A stretch of DNA of 5,764 nucleotides. Source: JBBDRW01 sp040905265 (GTDB lineage Bacteria > Bacteroidota > Rhodothermia > Balneolales > Balneolaceae). Of this stretch, positions 1 through 5,764 are shown one piece after another. The notes under the pieces are model-generated. The model searched no databases. It saw only the letters and a list, made by a program, of their open reading frames with translations, and was not told the origin of the DNA. The position numbers and the translations under genes were made by a program. The DNA lies in the NCBI GenBank assembly GCA_040905265.1, contig JBBDRW010000108.1, forward strand, positions 1-5,764, given 5' to 3'. The stretch's first letter is position 1. The number at the start of each line of letters is the position of its first letter.

Positions 1-161
1 TAAGTCCGACAGACTCCTATACTAATACTTCAGGTTGGCGAGGCGTCCATAAAGGACAATATGGAGCAACAGCAATCGTGCATTTGGTTAAGATTATCGA
101 AAGGATCTGTATATATTCCTGCAAATTTCTTGTGGTTTGTTTCCAATAATTTTATTAATAA

Positions 162-176
162 GTGTAAAAATTACAC
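162..176. promoter_or_regulatory. 15-bp palindrome GTGTAA-AAA-TTACAC, candidate operator
   Basis: Two perfect 6-bp arms (162-167 and 171-176) flank an AAA centre. The symmetry continues imperfectly outward to about 157-181, with mismatched pairs at 161/177 and 159/179. It ends 43 bp before the mutarotase start codon, a typical position for an operator at or near a promoter. A further copy of the half-site GTGTAA lies at 185-190. Since the operon encodes its own Nudix-type AraR regulator, this is the best candidate for its binding site. That assignment is inferred from symmetry and position only; I have not matched it to a known consensus. Confidence 0.4.
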
Positions 177-197
177 ATTTTGTCGTGTAAGGCATTT

Positions 198-209
198 GTT
201 AACGTTAAC
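198..209. promoter_or_regulatory. 12-bp palindrome GTTAACGTTAAC next to the start codon
   Basis: This is a tandem pair of GTTAAC hexamers forming a perfect 12-bp palindrome that ends 10 bp before the ATG at 220. It could be a second operator site or lie in the untranslated leader around the ribosome-binding region. Its role is not established; short AT-rich palindromes can occur by chance. Confidence 0.25.
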
Positions 210-219
210 GTACATCATT

Positions 220-1353
220 ATGAAACGTATTACTGGATTGTTGTCGTTTCTGTTCGCTATCTGTCTCGTTGTGGCTTGCGGGGGTGAGGGGCAGGGCGAC
301 GAAATCGGCTCTTCCGATCCTGAAATTTCATCCAGGGCTTTCGGAGAGCTGGAGGATGGAAGACAGGCGGATCTGTATACATTGCGGAATTCAAATGGAG
401 TAGAGGTAGATATCACCAACTATGGAGGAATCATAACCTCCATCCGGGTACCGGACCGGGAGGGCCAGTCCGCGAATGTTGTTCTCGGATTTGACAATCT
501 GGAGGGATATCTGGACGAACACCCCTATTTTGGTGCGATCATCGGCCGGTATGCAAACCGTATCAGTGATGCCCGGTTTGTTGTAGATGGCCAGGAGTAT
601 TTGCTGGCTGCGAATAATGGAGATAACCATTTACATGGTGGTATCCGGGGGTTTGACAAGGTTCTTTGGGGTGCGGAAACTGGCATGGACGGCTCGCTGA
701 CTCTCACCTATCGGAGTGAAGATGGGGAAGAGGGGTATCCAGGAAATCTTGATGTAGAGGTTGTCTACTCGCTTACCAATGAAAATGAGCTGGTAATCGA
801 TTATTCGGCGGAAACAGACCGGGCAACACCTGTAAATCTGACCAACCACAGTTATTTTAATCTCAGTGGCGACACGTCGGGAGATATTCTTGGCCATACG
901 TTGGAGATCGATGCTGATTCCTATACGCAGGTGGATGAAGAGTTGATTCCGACCGGTGAGCTGCTCCCGGTTGAAGGAACTCCGTTTGATTTTCGGGAAC
1001 CATTCCGGATTGGGGAGCGGATCGGGGACGTTCCTGGAGGATATGACCATAATTTCGTTTTAAACGGAGAACCTTCTGCGCTTCCAAGACTGATCGGCTC
1101 ACTGTATGATCCGGAATCCGGACGAAAGATGGATGTTTTGACCACAGAGCCGGGTGTTCAATTCTATTCCGGGAATTTTCTGGATGGAACTATCCGTGAC
1201 GGTGCCGGCAATCTGATCGGGAAGCATGCAGGCCTCTGCCTGGAGACCCAGCATTTTCCGGACTCTCCGAATCGGCCGGAATTTCCGCCGGTTATCTTGC
1301 ATCAGGGTGAAAAGTATGAGACAATAACGATCTACAGGTTCTCTGTAGAGTAA
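220..1353 (+). CDS. galM: Lipoprotein aldose 1-epimerase (galactose/arabinose mutarotase)
   Basis: This 377-residue protein interconverts the alpha and beta anomers of aldoses. In this operon the likely substrate is L-arabinose, whose ring stereochemistry matches that of D-galactose, the classical GalM substrate. The start at 220 gives a lipoprotein signal peptide: basic KR at residues 2-3, a hydrophobic stretch to about residue 18, and a lipobox VVAC with the lipidated Cys at 20, followed by a Gly/Glu/Asp-rich linker to about residue 40. The GalM beta-sandwich domain fills the rest. Active-site motifs are all present: Arg114 in GRYANRI, His139 in NHLHGG, His210 in TNHSYFNLSG, Asp276 in GGYDHNFVL, and the catalytic Glu342 in CLETQHFPDSPN, corresponding to the substrate-binding and catalytic residues known from bacterial GalM. 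An in-frame ATG at 61 would add 53 unlikely residues and hide the signal peptide. No Shine-Dalgarno sequence precedes position 220. The protein should be membrane-anchored outside the cytoplasm; no obvious outer-membrane export signal follows Cys20, so which membrane is uncertain. Confidence 0.93.
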   Translation: MKRITGLLSFLFAICLVVACGGEGQGDEIGSSDPEISSRAFGELEDGRQADLYTLRNSNGVEVDITNYGGIITSIRVPDREGQSANVVLGFDNLEGYLDEHPYFGAIIGRYANRISDARFVVDGQEYLLAANNGDNHLHGGIRGFDKVLWGAETGMDGSLTLTYRSEDGEEGYPGNLDVEVVYSLTNENELVIDYSAETDRATPVNLTNHSYFNLSGDTSGDILGHTLEIDADSYTQVDEELIPTGELLPVEGTPFDFREPFRIGERIGDVPGGYDHNFVLNGEPSALPRLIGSLYDPESGRKMDVLTTEPGVQFYSGNFLDGTIRDGAGNLIGKHAGLCLETQHFPDSPNRPEFPPVILHQGEKYETITIYRFSVE

Positions 1354-1367
1354 ACAATGCATATGGT

Positions 1368-1394
1368 TGTACCGTTGTCTGTTGAACCGGTACA
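1368..1394. promoter_or_regulatory. Inverted repeat TGTACCG-N13-CGGTACA before the regulator gene
   Basis: Perfect 7-bp arms at 1368-1374 and 1388-1394 are separated by 13 bases in the gap between the mutarotase and the regulator. It could be a second operator, an internal promoter element, or an RNA hairpin affecting readthrough or translation of the regulator, whose ATG lies 22 bases downstream. It has no T-run after it, so it is not a standard intrinsic terminator. The arms differ from the 162-176 palindrome, so the same protein need not bind both. Confidence 0.3.
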
Positions 1395-1416
1395 GATTAC
1401 GAAAAGACAAGCTGGA

Positions 1417-2127
1417 ATGGAAAATTACTATAAGGGTCATGGCAGGGTACTGGTTGCCCTCGACTGCATAATTTTCGGGTTTGATCGAAAAAAACTCAAA
1501 CTTTTATTGATTAAACGGAATTTTGAACCGCAGAAAGGGGAATGGTCTCTGATGGGTGGATTTCTTCGCCCGCATGAAGGTCTTGATGAGGCGGCGAGCA
1601 GGATTCTGAACGAGCTGACAGGCCTGGAGAATATCTATCTGGAACAACTTTATGGATTCGGGGAAGTGGACAGGGATCCGGTGGAGAGAACGATCTCCAT
1701 CGCTTTTTATGCACTGATCAATACCCATGATCACGATGAAGAGATCGTTTCGGATTTCGATGCCCGCTGGTTTGATGTCGATGAACTGCCGGACCTGATC
1801 TTTGACCATCAAAAAATGGTCAAAGCTGCCATCACCAGGCTCCGGTACCGTACTTCACTCGAACCGGTCGGTTTTGAGTTGCTTCCTGATAAATTTACAT
1901 TGCCGGAGCTTCAACAGCTCTATGAAGCGATTTATGATACGAATCTTGACAAGCGGAATTTTCGTCGCAGAATTCTTTCGATGAATGTATTGGAGAAGAC
2001 GGATGAGAAACAGAAGAAATACTCCCGAAAGGGGGCTTTTCTATACCGGTTTGATCAGGATAAATACAGAACAGAGCTCTCTCGGAATGGAGGCTCAAAC
2101 CTTTCATTCAAACCACCGAAAGTGTAA
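1417..2127 (+). CDS. araR: Nudix-related transcriptional regulator of arabinose use (AraR/NrtR family)
   Basis: This 236-residue protein has the two-part architecture of NrtR-type regulators: an N-terminal Nudix-fold domain (about residues 8-145) and a C-terminal winged-helix DNA-binding region (about 153-215), including the basic segment LDKRNFRRRIL at 177-187 and KKYSRKGAFLYRFD at 200-213. The Nudix box at residues 48-70 fits G-x5-E-x7-R but then reads RILNELTGL instead of the catalytic R-E-U-x-E-E-x-G-U: Ile63 replaces the first Glu and Leu67 the last. Hydrolase activity should therefore be lost. This agrees with the known Bacteroidota AraR group, where the Nudix domain senses L-arabinose. 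I chose the ATG at 1417 because MENYYKGH followed by a beta strand resembles family N-termini; an in-frame ATG at 1357 would add 20 residues. It lies inside the ara operon and shares one base with araB (TAATG), supporting autoregulation. A plain Nudix hydrolase is the less likely alternative. Confidence 0.88.
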   Translation: MENYYKGHGRVLVALDCIIFGFDRKKLKLLLIKRNFEPQKGEWSLMGGFLRPHEGLDEAASRILNELTGLENIYLEQLYGFGEVDRDPVERTISIAFYALINTHDHDEEIVSDFDARWFDVDELPDLIFDHQKMVKAAITRLRYRTSLEPVGFELLPDKFTLPELQQLYEAIYDTNLDKRNFRRRILSMNVLEKTDEKQKKYSRKGAFLYRFDQDKYRTELSRNGGSNLSFKPPKV

Positions 2128-3803
2128 TGACTGTCAGCGACTCCCATATTATCGGCCTTGATTTTGGCACTGACTCTGTCCGGGGACTTCTGGTTTCGGC
2201 CAATGGCACTGAGATTGCACACTCCGTACATCAGTATGAGCGATGGAGCAGGGAAGAGTTCTGTAACCGGTCTGAAAACCGTTTTCGCCAGCATCCGGCT
2301 GATTACCTCGAAAGTATGGAAGCAGTGCTTTCTGGCCTGCTCTCCGGGCTCTCTGCACATGAGAGGAACACCATTCGAGCCATCTCGGTCGATACCACCG
2401 GTTCAACACCTGTAGCTGTGGACAAAAGTGGCACACCGTTGGCATTGAAGAGTGATTTTCGAGAGAATCCGAATGCCATGTTCATCCTGTGGAAAGATCA
2501 CACAGCTATCGAGGAAGCTGAATTGATCAACCGTTTGTCCCGAGATTGGCACGAAGGAGATTATACCCGGTATGTCGGGGGAATTTACTCGTCGGAATGG
2601 TTCTGGGCCAAAATCCTCCACACGCTTCGGATCGACCCGAAAGTCCGTGACACTGCCTGGTCCTGGGTGGAGCACTGTGACTGGATCCCGTTTGAACTGT
2701 CCGGAGGGATGGATGTGTCTGACATGAAACGGAGCCGGTGTGCAGCCGGACATAAGGCGATGTGGCATGAAAAGTTCGGCGGGCTCCCCTCGGAAGAGTT
2801 TTTGACCGCACTGGATCCACTCCTCTCCGGGATCAGGTCACGGTTGTACAGCAGAACGGTTACGGCTGACAAACCGGCCGGGACGATTTCAAAAAAATGG
2901 GCCGGGAAGCTGGGGTTGCCCGAGACCGTTGTGATCGGGAGTGGTGCATTTGACGCCCATATGGGTGCTGTTGGCGGAGAAATCGAACCCTATTATTTGA
3001 GCAAAGTGATGGGCACTTCAACCTGTGATATGCTGATTGTTCCACCGGAGGATCTGCAAGGAAAGCTTGTGAAGGGTATATGTGGCCAGGTGGACGGTTC
3101 TGTGATACCTGGTATGATCGGACTGGAAGCCGGACAGTCGGCATTTGGTGACGTATACGCCTGGTTTCGGGATCTGATGGCATGGCCGGTTGAGAGAGTG
3201 ATCTCCGGATCTGGCCTGATCGATGAAGAGACGAAACAGAAACTCCTGATGGAGTCGTCCGAGATGATGATCCGGGAGCTATCTCTGGCAGCTGAAGATG
3301 TAAGACTTGAAGAGAGTGGTGTGGTTGCACTGGACTGGTTGAATGGCAGGCGGACTCCTGACGCAGATCAGTCACTGAAAGCGGCGGTTACCGGCCTGGA
3401 TCTGGGTACGGATACCCCGAAACTTTTCCGGGCATTTGTAGAGTCAACCTGTTTTGGTGCTCGTGCGATTGTCGAACGTTTCAAAGAGGAGGGGATCCCG
3501 ATTCGGGGACTGATCGGAATGGGCGGTGTTGCGAAGAAGTCGCCGTTTGTGATGCAGACTCTGGCAGATGTATTGCGGATGCCGATAAGGATTGTACGTT
3601 CCGGAGAGACTTGTGCACTGGGAGCTGCGATGTTCGGAGCCGTGGCCGCCGGCCTGTTTGATACGGTAGAAGAGGCGATGGCATCGATGGGCAGCGGTTT
3701 TGGACGGGAATACCATCCGGATGAAACACGTTCCGGGATTTATGAACAACTCTACCAGCGGTATCAGCAGCTGGGCGGACGGATCGAAAACGGGTATGAC
3801 TAA
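2127..3803 (+). CDS. araB: L-ribulokinase
   Basis: This 558-residue cytoplasmic enzyme phosphorylates L-ribulose with ATP to L-ribulose 5-phosphate, the second step of L-arabinose breakdown. It is a full-length FGGY-family kinase, close to the 566 residues of E. coli AraB and recognisably similar along nearly its whole length. The N-terminal phosphate-binding motif IGLDFGTDSVR is at residues 9-19, the DTTGSTP motif at 89-95, then the ribulokinase-typical ENPNAMF and WKDHTA, YVGGIYSSEWFWAK, and RCAAGHKAMWHEKFGGLP. The catalytic base is Asp276 in GAFDAHMG, followed by MGTSTCD and GICGQVDGSV. The C-terminal ATP-binding signature GGVAKKSPFVMQ begins at 466, with CALGAAMFGAVAAG after it. The start codon overlaps the regulator stop by one base (TAATG), implying translational coupling; no Shine-Dalgarno sequence is visible. 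No missing residue or frame disruption is seen. Confidence 0.97.
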   Translation: MTVSDSHIIGLDFGTDSVRGLLVSANGTEIAHSVHQYERWSREEFCNRSENRFRQHPADYLESMEAVLSGLLSGLSAHERNTIRAISVDTTGSTPVAVDKSGTPLALKSDFRENPNAMFILWKDHTAIEEAELINRLSRDWHEGDYTRYVGGIYSSEWFWAKILHTLRIDPKVRDTAWSWVEHCDWIPFELSGGMDVSDMKRSRCAAGHKAMWHEKFGGLPSEEFLTALDPLLSGIRSRLYSRTVTADKPAGTISKKWAGKLGLPETVVIGSGAFDAHMGAVGGEIEPYYLSKVMGTSTCDMLIVPPEDLQGKLVKGICGQVDGSVIPGMIGLEAGQSAFGDVYAWFRDLMAWPVERVISGSGLIDEETKQKLLMESSEMMIRELSLAAEDVRLEESGVVALDWLNGRRTPDADQSLKAAVTGLDLGTDTPKLFRAFVESTCFGARAIVERFKEEGIPIRGLIGMGGVAKKSPFVMQTLADVLRMPIRIVRSGETCALGAAMFGAVAAGLFDTVEEAMASMGSGFGREYHPDETRSGIYEQLYQRYQQLGGRIENGYD

Positions 3804-3812
3804 CTTCCGGAG

Positions 3813-4517
3813 ATGATGAGCAGATATGAAAAAATAAGGGTAGAAGCCTTCGAACAGAATATGAGGCTGAATGAACTGGGGCTCGTACTCTTTACATTTG
3901 GAAATGCCAGCAGCGCCGACCGGGATGCGAAGGTGTTTGCGATCAAGCCGAGTGGAGTGCCCTATCCGGAACTAACCCCGGAGAAGATGGTTGTCGTAGA
4001 CTTTGAGGGTAATGTTGTGGAAGGGGCGCTGAGGCCCTCTTCCGATACGCTTACACACGCCTGCCTGTATAAAGTATGGGGCCACGTTGGTGGAATTGTT
4101 CACACCCACTCAACCTATGCGACAGCCTGGGCACAAAGCCAGCTGGATATACCCATTCTCGGCACGACCCACGCTGACCATTTGACTGTGGATATTCCCT
4201 GTGCACCTCCCATGAAGGATGAGATGATACAGGGGAATTATGAGTACCAGACCGGTGTCCAGATTATTGAGGAACTGGTGCGTCGCGGGCTCTCCAGCAA
4301 AGAGGTAGAGATGATATTGGTAGGAAACCATGCCCCGTTTACCTGGGGCGATTCCGTTGAAAGGGCGGTTTACAACAGTGCTGTTCTGGAGGAGATCTCA
4401 AGAATGGCTTTTCTGACCCTTCAGGTACGGCCGGATACACCTCGCCTCAAAGAGTCTCTGATCAAGAAGCATTACGAACGAAAACATGGCCCGGATTCAT
4501 ATTACGGGCAAAACTAA
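3813..4517 (+). CDS. araD: L-ribulose-5-phosphate 4-epimerase
   Basis: This 234-residue cytoplasmic class II aldolase-family enzyme converts L-ribulose 5-phosphate to D-xylulose 5-phosphate, joining arabinose catabolism to the pentose phosphate pathway. Its length matches E. coli AraD (231 residues). The zinc ligands and catalytic residues are intact with a constant offset of two from the E. coli numbering: Asp78 in RPSSDTLTH, His97 and His99 in GGIVHTHST, His173 in LVGNHAPFTWG, the catalytic Asp122 in GTTHAD, and Tyr231 in the C-terminal SYYGQN. KPSGVPYPELTPE at about 45-57 is a family-typical phosphate-site segment. Two adjacent in-frame ATGs exist (3813 and 3816). A GGAG at 3809-3812 abuts the first and lies 3 bases before the second, so either could be used; the protein differs by one residue. 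It follows araB by 9 bases. Confidence 0.97.
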   Translation: MMSRYEKIRVEAFEQNMRLNELGLVLFTFGNASSADRDAKVFAIKPSGVPYPELTPEKMVVVDFEGNVVEGALRPSSDTLTHACLYKVWGHVGGIVHTHSTYATAWAQSQLDIPILGTTHADHLTVDIPCAPPMKDEMIQGNYEYQTGVQIIEELVRRGLSSKEVEMILVGNHAPFTWGDSVERAVYNSAVLEEISRMAFLTLQVRPDTPRLKESLIKKHYERKHGPDSYYGQN

Positions 4518-4533
4518 CCTGAATAGATAATAA

Positions 4534-5764
4534 ATGCGTTTCAACCGTAAGCCTAAAATCGGTTTCTTGGGAATCATGCAGGAGTTGTATGATGCCTCTA
4601 TTCCTGATATTACAACCCGCCAGGAGTCCTATGCCAGGGAGGTTTGCAGCCAGCTGGCGGATGTCGTTGATATAGAGTTCCCCGGAGCTGCACGTAACCG
4701 GGATGATATCGAACGAATTCTGGGAGATTTTAACCATCAGCAGCTTGACGGGGTGATGATTGTTATGCTTACGTACGGCCCTGCGATGAGAACCGTCCGG
4801 GCGCTCCAGAGGAACAACCTTCCGCTTTTGTTGGCCAATATACAGCCGGTACCGGAGGTTAAGTCGGATTGGGATATGGACGACCTGACCTATAATCAGG
4901 GGATCCACGGGGCACAGGATATGGCCAATGCAATGCTTCGGACTATGGGGGAAAGTTTTGAAGTGATCTCTTCTGATTGGAAAAGTACGGAGTTTAAAGA
5001 GTTTGTAGCTGACTGGGCGAGGGCTGCCTGTACAGCGGCAGGCTTGAAAAAGATGAAAATTGCATCGTTTGGAAAAATGCATGGTGTGGGAGATGGGCTT
5101 ACTGATGACGCTGCTTTTACCCGGATCTTCGGCCCGGAGGTAAATCGTGAGTATATCGGAGATATCGTCCGCCTGATGGAAGAGGTGACCGAGGCTGAAG
5201 TCGACCGGCAGGTTGGTGTAGAGGAGTCCCGGTTCGAAATAGACCCTGATCTTGAAGAGGAGAATTTTCGCTATGCCGTACGGATGTATCTTGCCTTTAA
5301 AAAATTTCTTGAAAACCGGGATTATGCCGGTTTTTCAGCTCATTTTGATACGTTCAGGGGAGATGGCCGTTTTCGTCAAATCCACATGTTGGCAGCTTCA
5401 AATCTGATGGCTGAGGGTTTTGGATATGGGGCGGAGGGTGATACCAATACAGCAGCTTTGCTCGCGGGCGGCCATATTTTGGAGGAGAATGCACATTTTT
5501 CGGAGATGTATGCAATGGATTTTAAACGCGGTTCCATGCTGATGAGCCATATGGGTGAGGGGAACTGGAAAATTGCCCGTAAGGACCGACCGGTTCGGCT
5601 TCTGGACCGGGAGTTGGGAATCGGCGGCCTTGAAAATCCGCCAACGGTCGTCTTTATGGTGGAACCGGGTCCGGCAACCCTGGTATCACTCGTACCCCTG
5701 GAAGGGGAACGGTTTCGATTGGTTGTCGCATATGGCGAAATTCTTGATACCGAAGAGATTCCTG
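4534..5764 (+). CDS. araA: L-arabinose isomerase family protein, divergent type, C-terminus outside window
   Basis: The frame is open from ATG 4534 to the window end, giving 410 residues with no stop; family members usually run near 470-500, so the C-terminal end is missing. The expected reaction is isomerisation of L-arabinose to L-ribulose with a divalent metal, the first cytoplasmic step. Isomerase active-site motifs are readable: Glu301 in GYGAEGDTNTAALL, Glu324 in FSEMYAMDF, and His339 in MSHMGEGNWKIA, corresponding to Glu306, Glu333 and His350 of E. coli AraA. The fourth metal ligand, a histidine near the C-terminus, would lie past the edge. The middle segment with DMDDLTYNQGIHGAQ also resembles AraA. 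However the N-terminus (KIGFLGIMQELYD) lacks the GSQ-LYG signature of classical AraA, so this is a distant branch of the L-arabinose/L-fucose isomerase superfamily. The arabinose substrate is inferred mainly from its place 16 bases after araD. No Shine-Dalgarno sequence precedes the start; the leader is A/T-rich. Confidence 0.88.
   Translation, partial: MRFNRKPKIGFLGIMQELYDASIPDITTRQESYAREVCSQLADVVDIEFPGAARNRDDIERILGDFNHQQLDGVMIVMLTYGPAMRTVRALQRNNLPLLLANIQPVPEVKSDWDMDDLTYNQGIHGAQDMANAMLRTMGESFEVISSDWKSTEFKEFVADWARAACTAAGLKKMKIASFGKMHGVGDGLTDDAAFTRIFGPEVNREYIGDIVRLMEEVTEAEVDRQVGVEESRFEIDPDLEEENFRYAVRMYLAFKKFLENRDYAGFSAHFDTFRGDGRFRQIHMLAASNLMAEGFGYGAEGDTNTAALLAGGHILEENAHFSEMYAMDFKRGSMLMSHMGEGNWKIARKDRPVRLLDRELGIGGLENPPTVVFMVEPGPATLVSLVPLEGERFRLVVAYGEILDTEEIP

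Larger units (their letters stand above)
1..219. other. AT-rich leader region upstream of the operon, no gene seen
   Basis: No convincing coding region lies here. A reading frame continuous with the mutarotase extends upstream to an ATG at 61, but the extra 53 residues are low-complexity in character, rich in residues from AT-rich codons, and would bury the lipoprotein signal peptide that starts at 220. The stretch from about 120 to 219 is clearly more AT-rich than the genes and carries two palindromes (162-176 and 198-209), as expected of a promoter/operator region. I could not find a good match to the Bacteroidota promoter pattern (TTG about 20 bp before TAnnTTTG). The closest -7-like string is TGCATTTG at 79-86, which has no TTG at the right spacing. 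The end of an upstream gene, if any, is not recognisable. Confidence 0.6.

Noticed and set aside
45..57. Small hairpin GTCC-ATAAA-GGAC
   Set aside because: The stem is only 4 bp and no T-run follows, so it cannot be supported as a terminator or regulatory structure.
1357..1416. N-terminal 20-residue extension of the regulator from ATG 1357
   Set aside because: The extension covers the inverted repeat at 1368-1394 and does not resemble the family N-terminus, which begins naturally at the MENYY segment (1417).
2860..3375. Minus-strand open frame (171 codons) inside araB
   Set aside because: It is antisense to conserved ribulokinase motifs. The composition (Ser/Arg/Pro/His-rich) is typical of a reverse-complement shadow.
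4462..5082. Long minus-strand open frame (206 codons) opposite the araD end and the araA start
   Set aside because: It lies antisense to clear araD and araA coding sequence, spans their junction, and its translation has no recognisable domain and is rich in Arg/His/Cys as expected for a shadow frame.
1..5764. CRISPR array, insertion sequence, tRNA or rRNA genes
   Set aside because: No direct-repeat array, transposase-like frame, terminal inverted repeats or recognisable RNA gene structure was seen; the genes form one compact metabolic operon.

Overview
The window holds an L-arabinose catabolic operon, with every gene on the + strand. In order it carries a secreted lipoprotein aldose 1-epimerase (galM-type), a Nudix-related AraR/NrtR-type transcriptional regulator, L-ribulokinase (araB), L-ribulose-5-phosphate 4-epimerase (araD), and an L-arabinose isomerase-family gene (araA) that is cut off by the right edge. 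The sequence suggests a member of the Bacteroidota or a near relative such as Balneolota/Rhodothermota. This inference rests on three things: the Nudix-type arabinose regulator, which is characteristic of that group; the lipoprotein mutarotase in the sugar operon; and the near absence of Shine-Dalgarno sequences. Exact taxonomy cannot be read from this window.

Layout: positions 1-219 are an AT-rich leader with no convincing gene. It holds a near-perfect palindrome (162-176) and a second short palindrome (198-209) just before the first start codon, both candidate regulatory sites. The mutarotase follows (220-1353), then a 63-nt gap with an inverted repeat (1368-1394), the regulator (1417-2127), araB (2127-3803, sharing one base with the regulator stop codon), araD (3813-4517, 9 nt later), and araA (4534 to beyond 5764, 16 nt later). 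The tight spacing indicates one transcript.

How the genes work together: the mutarotase would interconvert anomers of arabinose outside the cytoplasm. AraA would isomerise L-arabinose to L-ribulose, AraB would phosphorylate it to L-ribulose 5-phosphate, and AraD would epimerise that to D-xylulose 5-phosphate for the pentose phosphate pathway. The regulator has a Nudix fold with a broken catalytic box and a C-terminal winged-helix region, so it is best read as a sugar-responsive DNA-binding protein controlling this operon. No transporter or arabinosidase is visible; they would lie outside the window.

The pathway is known. The points most worth a second look are the divergent isomerase, which has isomerase active-site motifs but lacks the usual N-terminal signature of classical AraA, and the candidate operator palindromes. 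I see no evidence of a wholly undescribed system here.
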